A DNA stretch of 64,000 nt from contig OY829281.1 of assembly GCA_963691715.1 (NCBI GenBank), positions 2,108,001 through 2,172,000 of the forward strand, written 5' to 3'. Position numbers and translations under genes: made by a program. Positions 44,448 to 53,374 of this stretch are shown one piece after another. Each line of letters starts with the position of its first letter. Position 1 is the first letter of the stretch. Below the pieces are notes generated by a model. The model was not told the DNA's origin. It saw only the letters and a program-made list of their open reading frames with translations, and did not search any database. The DNA comes from HXMU1420-13 sp963691715 (lineage in GTDB: Bacteria; Bacteroidota; Rhodothermia; Balneolales; Balneolaceae).

Positions 44448-45965
44448 TTACTTAAACAGCTTTTTCACCCAACCAAATAAACCTGTTTCTGAACCATTCC
44501 CATCTCTTCCACCAGATAATCCATCATAGGTTGGGCGCGGCAATGAATGAGAATTTTTTTTCTTTTTTGATTTTTTTTGGGGTCGTTTATTTCTCGACTT
44601 GGATATTCGTTCCTCAGTTTTTTTTCTAGGATTTTTCGTTCTATTATTTTCACTTTCAGAACCCTTTCCCTTCTTTTTAACCTCTTTAGGAAATGGAAGC
44701 TCTGTCAGGTCATAATCTAACTCAGTTTTAATAATTTCTATCATATCAGCATCCATTTTAGATACTAGAGAAATCATACAGGATACAATTCCTTGTTCCA
44801 CTTGTGCCCTTCTTGACCTGTACTCCTCGATCTCTGATGGAACGTCGTAATTTATTAATTCATCCATCTCTGAGCAATCAATAGCATTGGCATTAATTCC
44901 ACCTATTAACAACACTCGCATATCATATTTTTTATAACGTTCTACTCGTTCAGAAAAAGTAGCTTCATTTAAATCATCACTTAAACTTACTACCCCCCAT
45001 CCTTTCTTCCTGATAATCTTAAACAAACGATCAGAAGTACGACTCGATGCTGTAAATATTACTACATGCTTTGCATCAGACTCCTCTAGATGAGCCATCA
45101 GCGTGGATATTTTCATTCTAGGTGGAACCTTTATATATCCATCTTTTTGATCTAATGCATATTTTTTAGGTTTAACAGTGATTTTATCATCGTTAATCTC
45201 TGATTCTAATGATAGACCTATATCTTTCTTTAACACAACCGATACTGAAGATTTTTTTAATTTATCTTCAATAGCATTGAGGTTCATTTCAACTGGACTT
45301 TCCTCTACTTTTATTTCTCCAGGCACATCTGCTACCAAATGTTCATGAGCCTCAAAACCAATCATTTCAGGATTTTTTAAAGCAAGCTTAACTAACTGCT
45401 TAGTTGCAGTATTTTTTTCATTGGATAAAATAACAGTTTGCGGTTCACAATCTACAAAACGTAGTATATCTTTAACCCGATTTACTAGGTTGTATTGTTG
45501 CATCTCATGAGCTTCATCAATTACAATTAGCTTGAGATCTTTTATCCTAAAATTATTCCTTTCCAATATTTCAATACATCTACCAGGATTCGCAACAATC
45601 ACTGGTGCACCATCTAATAGAGCTTCCTCTTGTGCAGCTTTATCACCTTTCATAACCATTAATGCACTTCCTATTTGTGCATGATAGCCTAGAGCCCAAA
45701 TCTGTTCATCAATTTTCTTTGCGCGCTCTATAGTTGGTGTTAAGATTAAAACTTGTGTGCCTGATACCTCTCCAATGTCGGTAATTTTTTGTAATGCCGG
45801 GATTAAAAACGCAAAGTCATCATCCGAGTATGTTTTTACTAATACATGTCTGCCTTCTAAGACCACAGGCAACATTTTTTTTTGGAGAGATGTTGGCTTT
45901 TCTAAACGTACATCGGCCAGCCCATTTAATAATTCAGGACTCAGACCATATTTTTCAAAAGACAA
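44448..45965 (-). CDS. DEAD-box helicase-like protein with degenerate motor motifs
   Basis: 505 residues with the two-RecA layout of DEAD-box RNA helicases. Kept: the Q motif (KPTSLQ, 23-28), TPTIERAKK (Ia), NPGR (126-129) and DEAH (150-153). Lost: Walker A, where GxGKT should follow GRHVLV the sequence reads KTYSDDDF (44-51); SAT, here LSNE (180-183); and motif VI, where HRIGR.GR is reduced to YRSRRAQVEQG (382-392). A long insertion (205-285) separates the two domains and a Lys-rich tail (430-470) would bind RNA. ATP hydrolysis is unlikely; a scaffold or RNA-binding role is my inference. It follows the CPBP gene on the same strand. Confidence 0.85.
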   Translation of the reverse strand: MSFEKYGLSPELLNGLADVRLEKPTSLQKKMLPVVLEGRHVLVKTYSDDDFAFLIPALQKITDIGEVSGTQVLILTPTIERAKKIDEQIWALGYHAQIGSALMVMKGDKAAQEEALLDGAPVIVANPGRCIEILERNNFRIKDLKLIVIDEAHEMQQYNLVNRVKDILRFVDCEPQTVILSNEKNTATKQLVKLALKNPEMIGFEAHEHLVADVPGEIKVEESPVEMNLNAIEDKLKKSSVSVVLKKDIGLSLESEINDDKITVKPKKYALDQKDGYIKVPPRMKISTLMAHLEESDAKHVVIFTASSRTSDRLFKIIRKKGWGVVSLSDDLNEATFSERVERYKKYDMRVLLIGGINANAIDCSEMDELINYDVPSEIEEYRSRRAQVEQGIVSCMISLVSKMDADMIEIIKTELDYDLTELPFPKEVKKKGKGSESENNRTKNPRKKTEERISKSRNKRPQKKSKKKKNSHSLPRPTYDGLSGGRDGNGSETGLFGWVKKLFK

Positions 45966-46014
45966 TATTACACCTCTTTTCTTTTGGCTTTCTGTTCAAT
46001 TTTCAAAGATCAAA

Positions 46015-46031
46015 GTTCCAATAACTGGAAC
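46015..46031 (-). terminator. Weak hairpin between CPBP and DEAD-box-like genes
   Basis: GTTCCA and TGGAAC pair over a 5-base loop, 31 bases after the CPBP stop on the minus strand, followed by a moderately T-rich stretch. It may separate the two transcripts or attenuate the second. Confidence 0.35.
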
Positions 46032-46061
46032 AGGATTAATATACGAAGAACTTAAATAAGC

Positions 46062-46991
46062 TTATTCGTTTTCTTTTGTTAAACCTTCAAATTGGAGGAA
46101 GGTTTTTTTAAAATTGGAATGGATCCCAATCAGGGTTCCAGATTTTTTAATGACATATACATTGAGTCCCATAAGTAAAAATAATCCGAGAGTTCCAATT
46201 AAACCACCTTCAGGACCAAAAGTGGATCCCGTCCATAGTGGCTCTCCGACTTGCTGAATGTTAATTAATGATCCATGTATTGATATTCCACTTACTCGAA
46301 ATCCAAATACTCCACCTTGAAAGAAATTCCAAGCAAAATGAATTCCTACAGAAAATGCTAATCTCCCTGTAATAATATATGGCACTGCTAGCATTATTCC
46401 AGCTAAAATAATGTTTACCAATGCTAAGCCCGTTAGATTTGGATTAAAACCATGAGCAATACTGAATATGATTGAGCTAAAAATGACTGCAATTATTGTG
46501 GCCTTTTGTGTATCGATACCGCCTATAGTGCATCCTTCTTTAAAATTAGTGAGTAGGTAGGAACGAGTGATCAATTCTTCATAAAATCCGACACATAACA
46601 TTTGAATAAAGAAAAGAAACAATGGATATATCCAGCTCGAAGTTCCCGGTTGATTCCAACTGAACCCTACCACTTGTACAGTATCTAATAGTACTTGTAC
46701 ACCGAAAATTAAACCCATTACAAAAGCTGCGATTAAAATACCAAGACTACATTCTTTCAACCATATCTTTTCAGGTTTTAAACCAGCTATGGCGATAGAT
46801 GCTCTATGATCAATAAATCGATACATCACCCAAAAAAAACCAAAACTAAGAAGCCCAGTAAATATAAATTCATACCCACCAAGAGAAAATGAATTCCCTA
46901 AAATCACGATTGGAAAAGCAAGTATAATGTAAACGACAATTCGAATACCTGCTCTTACGCGATGTTCGGATTCATTAATTACAGGATGCAT
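46062..46991 (-). CDS. CPBP family intramembrane metalloprotease
   Basis: 309 residues with eight or so hydrophobic segments. The CPBP (Rce1-like, formerly CAAX protease 2) motifs are in place: FYEELITRS with E138 and E139, FSIAHGFNP with H180, and IHFAWNFFQG with H218 and N222. Members cleave membrane peptides or act in bacteriocin immunity and membrane stress; no bacteriocin genes are nearby. It is divergent from the SRAP-like gene (66-base gap). Confidence 0.92.
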   Translation of the reverse strand: MHPVINESEHRVRAGIRIVVYIILAFPIVILGNSFSLGGYEFIFTGLLSFGFFWVMYRFIDHRASIAIAGLKPEKIWLKECSLGILIAAFVMGLIFGVQVLLDTVQVVGFSWNQPGTSSWIYPLFLFFIQMLCVGFYEELITRSYLLTNFKEGCTIGGIDTQKATIIAVIFSSIIFSIAHGFNPNLTGLALVNIILAGIMLAVPYIITGRLAFSVGIHFAWNFFQGGVFGFRVSGISIHGSLINIQQVGEPLWTGSTFGPEGGLIGTLGLFLLMGLNVYVIKKSGTLIGIHSNFKKTFLQFEGLTKENE

Positions 46992-47057
46992 AATAAATAG
47001 ACATTTTCTTTAGTTAACCTAAAATTGAACATATTTTAAGCATAATTTAGGTGAAAG

Positions 47058-47693
47058 ATGGAACGATTTGTTTTACAAACTACAGCAAGTGAAATTGAAT
47101 CTATATTTTCTGTTAAGATAACTTCTGAATCCTTAATTAAAAGTACTTTTAATGCAGCCCCTGGGCACCTACTACCGTCCATCTTTCAAAAGAGTGGAAA
47201 TACAACAATCGAGTCGTGCATATGGAATCCAAGTGTACCTACTGTTGATTTAAATGAATTAATACCCCAAAAAAATACTCTCCGCAAGATGTTAACTTTA
47301 CCTTGTATTATACCAATTAGTGGTTTTTATATGTGGAAAAAAAACATCCATGAACTTCTTCCATTTTATGTAAGAGTTCATTCCCAAAATATTTTAGGGA
47401 TACCTGGCTTTATCTCATCCGCTGGTACTTTACGATTAAAATTTACAGTATTTACTCGAAATGCAAATGTATTATTAAAACCGTTAGATAGTATGATGCC
47501 TTGTATCTTGAACACTGATCATTTTACTTCATGGTTACAAAGTGATGCTTTTTATATTGCATCTGAGGGTTTCCGTGCAAATGATTATATACCTGATATG
47601 ACCATTTATAGAGTGCCTTATTTAGTAAATGACTTAACAAACAATAATCCTGATCTTATTCAACCTATCCCAAAAATTAAGGAATTTGAATAA
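47058..47693 (+). CDS. SRAP (YedK/HMCES)-fold protein lacking catalytic residues
   Basis: 211 residues with the SRAP layout: FNAAPGHLLP at 31-40 (family N.AP...P), a middle with PISGFYMWKK at 86-95 (family P.dGFYEW) and MMPCILN at 146-152 (family RMPviL). Functional SRAP proteins start MCGR, and the Cys2 forms the thiazolidine crosslink with abasic DNA. Here the start is MERF, so Cys2 is missing. The catalytic Glu of GFYEW is Met92 and the His of HdRMP is replaced (KPLDSMMP). ATG 47058 is preceded by a GGTGAAAG ribosome site, so the start seems right. It may still bind ssDNA but not crosslink it. Confidence 0.82.
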   Translation: MERFVLQTTASEIESIFSVKITSESLIKSTFNAAPGHLLPSIFQKSGNTTIESCIWNPSVPTVDLNELIPQKNTLRKMLTLPCIIPISGFYMWKKNIHELLPFYVRVHSQNILGIPGFISSAGTLRLKFTVFTRNANVLLKPLDSMMPCILNTDHFTSWLQSDAFYIASEGFRANDYIPDMTIYRVPYLVNDLTNNNPDLIQPIPKIKEFE

Positions 47694-47733
47694 CCAACAT
47701 CTCTGAATAACTGTTATATATTAACCCTTTCGC

Positions 47734-47764
47734 TTGGCATCATTTTCAAAATTAAGTATCTTTA
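47734..47764 (+). promoter_or_regulatory. Possible sigma-A promoter of secG
   Basis: TTG at 47734-47736, then 20 bases, then TATCTTTA at 47757-47764, close to the TTG-N19-TAnnTTTG pattern described for Bacteroidota housekeeping promoters. It would start transcription about 20 bases before the secG start. Confidence 0.4.
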
Positions 47765-47793
47765 AAGTTCTCAAAAAAATTTAGTTCACAAAA

Positions 47794-48171
47794 ATGCTTT
47801 ATAATATAATTATTGTAGTTATTACGATTATCTGCGCACTACTCACGTTAGTTGTACTTTTACAAAATGGTCAAGGCCAAGGACTATCTGGTATTGGAGG
47901 CGGAGGTGGACTTGACGCTGGCGCTGGTGGATTGGGAGCTAGAAGAACTGCTGATTTATTATCTAAAGCAACTTCTGTTTTGGGGGGAGCATTTTTAATA
48001 CTCTGTATAGTTGCCAACTTCGCAATAGATCGCCAACAACAATCAAATTCAATACTTCAACAAGGAGCTCCATTAAATGATATTGGTGTACCTTCTCAAA
48101 CTCAAGCCCCTATACCTAATCAAGCTTTACCTCCATCAACCGAAGACGGTAATTCATCAGAAGACAATTAA
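47794..48171 (+). CDS. secG: Preprotein translocase subunit SecG
   Basis: 125 residues. Two membrane helices (4-22 and about 58-72) surround the family's conserved loop, VVLLQNGQGQGLSG then GGLGARRTADLLSKATSVLG. The Ser/Pro-rich tail after residue 78 is typical of this group. SecG helps SecYEA drive protein export across the inner membrane. Single gene with a promoter-like site and a clean terminator. Confidence 0.95.
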   Translation: MLYNIIIVVITIICALLTLVVLLQNGQGQGLSGIGGGGGLDAGAGGLGARRTADLLSKATSVLGGAFLILCIVANFAIDRQQQSNSILQQGAPLNDIGVPSQTQAPIPNQALPPSTEDGNSSEDN

Positions 48172-48190
48172 GAAATTCTTACTTAGTTAC

Positions 48191-48217
48191 AAGCCTTCAA
48201 ATTCGAAGGCTTTTTTT
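48191..48217 (+). terminator. Rho-independent terminator of secG
   Basis: AAGCCTTC (48191-48198) and GAAGGCTT (48205-48212) pair perfectly over a 6-base loop, followed by a T7 tail; 19 bases after the secG stop. Confidence 0.88.
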
Positions 48218-48362
48218 ATATATGTATTATAGCACCTAGAGTATTTTATCCTTTGAGATTATTTTTTAAATAAGTCGATTCTTGATTTAATTAGATAAAC
48301 TTCTTTCCACTTAAGAGTTTTCATATAAAGTCGATAATTCTTCTAACTCAATGAGGCTTTTT

Positions 48363-50339
48363 ATGTTACAAAAATTATCACTCCGCGCTAAATTATTATT
48401 ACTTGGATGCATACCTTTAACTGTATTTTTATTATTGGCATCCAATAATATTATATCTTTAATTGTAGATTCTAAGAATCTAGCAGCAATGAACAACGAT
48501 ATCAACATTGTTCTCAAGCTAAGACCCCTAGTTACCGAATTACAAAAAGAACGCGGTCGTTCTGTAGGCTACACAGCATCTGGGGCGAATCCCGAAGTCT
48601 ATCTTAAACTCCAACAACAAAGAAAATCAACTGATTCAATATTTGATGAATTATCGAAGGCTTTTTCAAGCGGGGAATTAATATCATCTAATTCACAAAT
48701 CAATAGAGAACTCAAACAGTTCATCTCAGATAAATCAACTCTTAATTCTCTCCGACAGCAAGTTGATAAACAAAGCAAACAAGAACTTGATTATTTAAAG
48801 GAATATACAGCATACATTTTCTTAGGATTAGACTTCCTAAACAAAACAGCTAAAAATGCTTCTGACAAACAGGTTAGCACTAATTTACTCGCCTACTATT
48901 TCTTTCTAAATATGAAAGATATATTAGGCCAAGAAAGAGCGATATTATACGGTGCCTTTCTTAGTAATGGGGTAGAAGTTGAAGAATATGGCAGATACGC
49001 ATTCTTGTCGGAAGAATTCAAGTTTCTAGAACATGAATTTTTGTCGATGATTGATGAGAGAGCAGCTTTTATTTACACGGATAACCAAAATGACAAAAGA
49101 ATTGACGATGTCGCAAAATTTAAAACTAAATTTGAGGCTTCGTTATTGAACGGTGGGTACAACCAAGATCCTGAAGCATGGTTTGGAGCAATTACTGCAA
49201 AAATTGGTTTATTTGGTGAGATGGATGCTAAAATTTCAAATTACATTATTGATTTAAGCGAAGAAAAATTAGCCTCTGATAGGTTTGCATTGATCTCATA
49301 CATCTCTCTAAGCATTCTTATAGCCGGTTTTATCATTGCCACCATATTTTATTATATCCGTTCTATTTTAACAACTTTAGTAGAAGTCACCAATGGATTG
49401 GTAGGAAACACTGTTCAAACAAATAATGCATCTAGTATTTTAACAGAAACCAGCCGTCAGTTATCGCAATCCGCTGTAGAACAGTCTTCATCGTTAGATG
49501 AAACCAGCACCGCTTTTGAACAACTTACTTCTTCATCTAAATCTAATTCAGAAAATGTAATACATGCTAAGGAAGCGGCGAATACAATGAGAAGTGCTGC
49601 TGAAAAAGGAGTTGAAGAAATTTCACAATTGAATGTAGCCATGGAAGAAATTAAAACCTCAAGCGATAGTATATCATCTATTATAAAAACTATTGATGAC
49701 ATCGCTTTTCAAACAAATTTACTTGCTTTGAACGCTGCAGTCGAAGCTGCAAGAGCTGGAGAAGCAGGAAAAGGTTTTGCTGTGGTTGCTGAAGAAGTAA
49801 GAAACCTTGCTCAAAGAAGCGCAGAAGCAGCACAAAAAACTTCCCATGAAATTGAATCGTCGATTTCGAAAAGTGGGAGAGGTGTAAAATTGAATGCTTC
49901 GATTCGTGATGTTTTTAATCAAATTTTAGAACAAGCTAGGAATGTTGATTCCATTATTGAAGGAATCGCTGCTGCATCTTTACAACAAACAGAAGGAATA
50001 CAAGAAGTCATGAATGCAGTAGAACACTTAAGTGAAAAAACCCAAGATACAGCTCAAATTTCTGAAGAAACCGAGAAATCTGCAGAAGGTCTTTCCATTC
50101 AAGTACAAGATATGATTAGATACATCAGTGATTTGAGCACAAAAGTAATTGGAGGCAAAATTGGTAATGAGTTACTTCAAAAAACACACGATGCAGACAA
50201 CAATTCGGAGTTAGTTCTATCAAAAAATTACTCCTCTAATGGAGCTTCAACAAGGAATGGTTTCTACAAATCTCAACATCATGACCCACGCATGTTGCAA
50301 TTGGATGAGAATGAAGAAGCTTTATTTGAAGCATTTTAA
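48363..50339 (+). CDS. Methyl-accepting chemotaxis protein with NIT-type sensor
   Basis: 658 residues from ATG 48363; an in-frame ATG four codons earlier is the alternative. TM helix 1 (about 10-28) is followed by a roughly 270-residue periplasmic region with LRPLVTELQKERGRSVGYTA, the hallmark of the nitrate/nitrite-sensing NIT domain. TM helix 2 is at about 318-336. No HAMP domain is apparent; the polypeptide passes within about 20 residues into the coiled-coil region. The MCP tip is FQTNLLALNAAVEAARAGE then AGKGFAVVAEEVRNLA. The C-terminus lacks a CheR-binding pentapeptide. No che genes are in the window. Confidence 0.92.
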   Translation: MLQKLSLRAKLLLLGCIPLTVFLLLASNNIISLIVDSKNLAAMNNDINIVLKLRPLVTELQKERGRSVGYTASGANPEVYLKLQQQRKSTDSIFDELSKAFSSGELISSNSQINRELKQFISDKSTLNSLRQQVDKQSKQELDYLKEYTAYIFLGLDFLNKTAKNASDKQVSTNLLAYYFFLNMKDILGQERAILYGAFLSNGVEVEEYGRYAFLSEEFKFLEHEFLSMIDERAAFIYTDNQNDKRIDDVAKFKTKFEASLLNGGYNQDPEAWFGAITAKIGLFGEMDAKISNYIIDLSEEKLASDRFALISYISLSILIAGFIIATIFYYIRSILTTLVEVTNGLVGNTVQTNNASSILTETSRQLSQSAVEQSSSLDETSTAFEQLTSSSKSNSENVIHAKEAANTMRSAAEKGVEEISQLNVAMEEIKTSSDSISSIIKTIDDIAFQTNLLALNAAVEAARAGEAGKGFAVVAEEVRNLAQRSAEAAQKTSHEIESSISKSGRGVKLNASIRDVFNQILEQARNVDSIIEGIAAASLQQTEGIQEVMNAVEHLSEKTQDTAQISEETEKSAEGLSIQVQDMIRYISDLSTKVIGGKIGNELLQKTHDADNNSELVLSKNYSSNGASTRNGFYKSQHHDPRMLQLDENEEALFEAF

Positions 50340-50370
50340 AACTTCCATTATTAATCCTACTTTTTGATAC

Positions 50371-50404
50371 AAAATGCCTTATCAATGGTTTGATAGGGCA
50401 TTTT
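50371..50404. terminator. Bidirectional terminator between MCP and mnmE
   Basis: AAAATGCCTTATCAA (50371-50385) pairs with TTGATAGGGCATTTT (50390-50404) over a TGGT loop, 15 positions with one G-T pair and A/T tails on both sides. Confidence 0.88.
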
Positions 50405-51780
50405 TATTTCCCAATACAAAACCTTGAAAATATTGAATCTAAAATATGCTCATTGGTTATTTCTCCAGTAATGGTTCCTAACTCATTTAAAGCAGCCCGT
50501 AGATCGATAGAAATAAAATCTCCAGTCATTCCTCGTTTTAATCCATGTATTGCAGCATTAATCTGCTTATTTGCCTTAATTAAGGCATCCCTATGTCTGG
50601 TTGAAGTCACTAATAAACTAGAAGCATCATAATGTTTATTATCAAGTGCTCGTTTTTTCAACAAAGATTTAAGAGTATGTATTTGATCCCCTTTTTTAGC
50701 TGAAATCTTAATATCAAATTCTGTTCTCCATTTAGTATTTAGTTCAACATCCGCTTTTGTGCCCACCAAAATAAAAGGGGTTTCATCTGCTTTCCTTTGA
50801 TAATTCACTATTTCTTTTTTTTCATCTTCCAAAAATGGATATGATAGATCTTTCAGATAAACCACTAAATCTGCATTTTCAAAAGCCTGCTGCGATCGTT
50901 TCACTCCTTCTGCTTCAACAATATCTTTCGTCTCTCTTAAACCCGCTGTATCAATCAACTTGAATAGTAAACCTTCATAATTCCAATCTACATCAATAGT
51001 ATCACGAGTAGTTCCTGCAATGTTAGTAACTATCGCCCGATCAATACCTACTAGTGTATTTAATAATGTAGATTTACCAGCATTTGGCCGACCGATTAAA
51101 ACAGTTTTAACCCCATCTTTAACAAGTCGACCAGTCTCATAAGTGTGTAGTAATTGTTCAATTTCAGATGTTAGGTCTATGAGTAGTTTCATCAACTCTT
51201 CTTTGTTAGCAAACTCTATATCCTCTTCGATAAAATCCAGTTCTAGTTCTATCATTGCTGTAGCATCAATAATTTCTTGACGAAATTGTTTTATATGCTC
51301 TCCCAATCGCCCTTCTAATTGTTGGTGAGCTGCATCTATTGCTTTTACACTTTTAGCGTGAATAATATCTGCCACCGCTTCTGCCTGATCCAAATCCATT
51401 TTTCCGTTTAAAAATGCTCGTTGAGTAAATTCCCCTGCTTCAGCTGCTCTAACCCCTGTAGATAGAATGGTTTCTAATACCTTTTGTGTAACTAGTACCC
51501 CTCCATGGCAAGATATCTCAATGGTATCTTCTCCTGTGTAACTTTTAGGTGATTTAAATACCGTTGCTAAAACTTCATCAACCAAAATATTTTCTTGATT
51601 TATGATTTTGCCAAAATGAACAGTATAAGGTTGTACCATAGAAAGGTCTTTACCTGAAAAAATAGTATTCACTTTTTCGATAGCTTCCTTTCCAGAAATT
51701 CTAATTACAGCAATTCCACCTTCTCCAATTGGCGTTGCAATGGCTCCAATCGCTGGTTTTTGTTCAATAATTTGCTCCAT
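50404..51780 (-). CDS. mnmE: tRNA uridine-5-carboxymethylaminomethyl modification GTPase MnmE
   Basis: 458 residues from the ATG at 51778-51780; the frame is open nine codons further, but the EQIIEQKPAIGAIATPIGEG start is the family norm. N-terminal folate-binding domain (GEGGIAVIRISG, SCHGG), then a G domain inserted in a helical domain with GRPNAGKSTLLN, DTAGLRET and the GTKAD stretch. The C-terminus is FCIGK, with the catalytic cysteine of MnmE. With MnmG it modifies the wobble uridine of several tRNAs. Single gene. Confidence 0.97.
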   Translation of the reverse strand: MEQIIEQKPAIGAIATPIGEGGIAVIRISGKEAIEKVNTIFSGKDLSMVQPYTVHFGKIINQENILVDEVLATVFKSPKSYTGEDTIEISCHGGVLVTQKVLETILSTGVRAAEAGEFTQRAFLNGKMDLDQAEAVADIIHAKSVKAIDAAHQQLEGRLGEHIKQFRQEIIDATAMIELELDFIEEDIEFANKEELMKLLIDLTSEIEQLLHTYETGRLVKDGVKTVLIGRPNAGKSTLLNTLVGIDRAIVTNIAGTTRDTIDVDWNYEGLLFKLIDTAGLRETKDIVEAEGVKRSQQAFENADLVVYLKDLSYPFLEDEKKEIVNYQRKADETPFILVGTKADVELNTKWRTEFDIKISAKKGDQIHTLKSLLKKRALDNKHYDASSLLVTSTRHRDALIKANKQINAAIHGLKRGMTGDFISIDLRAALNELGTITGEITNEHILDSIFSRFCIGK

Positions 51781-51881
51781 AGTTAAAGATACAAAGTTGA
51801 TAAGCAATTTTGAGCGATTACTTGCTTGCTTTTCTATAAAAACTACACGTATTTCAGAATAACACTAAAAAGGGATTATAT

Positions 51882-53318
51882 ATGAAAAATTTACTATCCA
51901 TTATACTTTGTTTAGGCATTATTTGTACTGCAAAAGCTCAAAGTACAGATGAACTTAAATCGAAAATTATTGAACGTGTAGAAACACATGCAGGCGATTT
52001 GACACAACTTAGTGATGCAATCTGGGAGTTTGCAGAGATTGCATTTTTAGAAGATCAATCAGCAGCAGCCTTATCAAATTTTGCAGAACAACATGGCTTT
52101 AATGTTAGACGTGGTGTGGGTGAAATACCGACAGCTTTTACGGCAGAATACAGTAATGGAGAAGGCCCTATTATTGGTATTATGGGTGAATTTGATGCCT
52201 TACCAGGTTTATCACAAGAGACGTTACCCTATAAATCTCCATTGGTAGACGACGCCCCTGGCCACGGTTGTGGACATAATTTATTTGGGGTTGCTTCACT
52301 AGGCGCTGCTTTAACAATTAAAGAGTTACTCGAATCTGGGGAACTACAAGGTACTATTCGATTTTATGGCACCCCTGCCGAAGAAAAATTCTTTGGCAAA
52401 TTATGGATGATTCGCGCAGGTCTTTTCGATGATGTTGATGTTATGATGGATTGGCACCCCAGTGCTGAAACAGCTGCAGATGTACAAAGTAGTTTGGCAT
52501 TGGTTGATTTTCTTGTTGAATTCCATGGACAAGCTGCCCATGCTTCTGGTGATCCATGGAATGGTCGTAGTGCAGGTGATGCTCTTGAATTATATACCGA
52601 TGGCATTAATATGTACCGAGAACATGTAAAACCAACCGTTAGAATACATTACCATATTCAAGATGCCGGAAAAGTAGTAAATGTAGTTCCTGATTATTCA
52701 AAAATTTGGGTGCGTGTACGAGATACAAAACGAGCCGGTATGCAGGAAGTATACGAACGAGTTATGGCCATGGCTGAAGGGGCCGCCATTATGGCAAATG
52801 TTGATCATACCGTCTCTTTAATCTCAGGCATCCATGAAATATTACCAAACCGTACTGGCGGAGCTACATTACAAGCAAATTTAGAGGCATTAGGCGCAAT
52901 AGAATACACAGAAGAAGAGGAGAAATTTGCTAAAGCAATTCAAGAAGCTACAGGAAAAGAGCAAGTGGGTATTGATATGCAAATTAATCCCTTAAAAGAA
53001 ACAGCCGAGCACCCCATGGGCGGCTCAACAGATGTTGGAGATGTTAGTTTCATCACACCTACTATTCGACTTGGAGTTACTACTGCACCAAAAGGCACCC
53101 CATGGCATTCTTGGGCAGTGGTTGCTACTAGTGGAATGTCGATAGGGCATAAAGGGATGTTATATGCAACCAAAGCTTTATCTATGACCATGATAGATTT
53201 ATTCCAAAGTCCGGAGTTAATTGAACAAGTGACCGCAGAGTTCGTGGAACGAAAGGGTGATTATGAATATGTAGGAATGATTCCTTCTGGGCCTCCACCA
53301 CTAGATTTTGAACAATAG
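51882..53318 (+). CDS. Secreted M20-family amidohydrolase (AbgB-like)
   Basis: 478 residues with a signal peptide (LLSIILCLGIICTAKAQ) and a ribosome site AAAGGGA seven bases before the ATG. Two-zinc site as in M20D peptidases: GEFDALPG, HGCGHNLFG, GTPAEEKFFG with general-base Glu pair, WHPS and HPMGGSTDVGD. A dimerisation domain interrupts the catalytic one (VDFLVEFHGQAAHAS...). The family cleaves aminoacyl or aminobenzoyl amides; a secreted form points to peptide or conjugate scavenging. The peptide transporter gene converges on it 56 bases away. Confidence 0.93.
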   Translation: MKNLLSIILCLGIICTAKAQSTDELKSKIIERVETHAGDLTQLSDAIWEFAEIAFLEDQSAAALSNFAEQHGFNVRRGVGEIPTAFTAEYSNGEGPIIGIMGEFDALPGLSQETLPYKSPLVDDAPGHGCGHNLFGVASLGAALTIKELLESGELQGTIRFYGTPAEEKFFGKLWMIRAGLFDDVDVMMDWHPSAETAADVQSSLALVDFLVEFHGQAAHASGDPWNGRSAGDALELYTDGINMYREHVKPTVRIHYHIQDAGKVVNVVPDYSKIWVRVRDTKRAGMQEVYERVMAMAEGAAIMANVDHTVSLISGIHEILPNRTGGATLQANLEALGAIEYTEEEEKFAKAIQEATGKEQVGIDMQINPLKETAEHPMGGSTDVGDVSFITPTIRLGVTTAPKGTPWHSWAVVATSGMSIGHKGMLYATKALSMTMIDLFQSPELIEQVTAEFVERKGDYEYVGMIPSGPPPLDFEQ

Positions 53319-53325
53319 TGATATA

Positions 53326-53352
53326 AAAAAGCCTCCAAATTGGAGGCTTTTT
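53326..53352. terminator. Bidirectional terminator
   Basis: GCCTCC and GGAGGC form the core of a stem flanked by A5 and T5 runs (53326-53338 and 53340-53352), so it works in both directions between the amidohydrolase and the transporter genes. Confidence 0.88.
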
Positions 53353-53374
53353 ATTTTTTTACTCGAATAATGAA

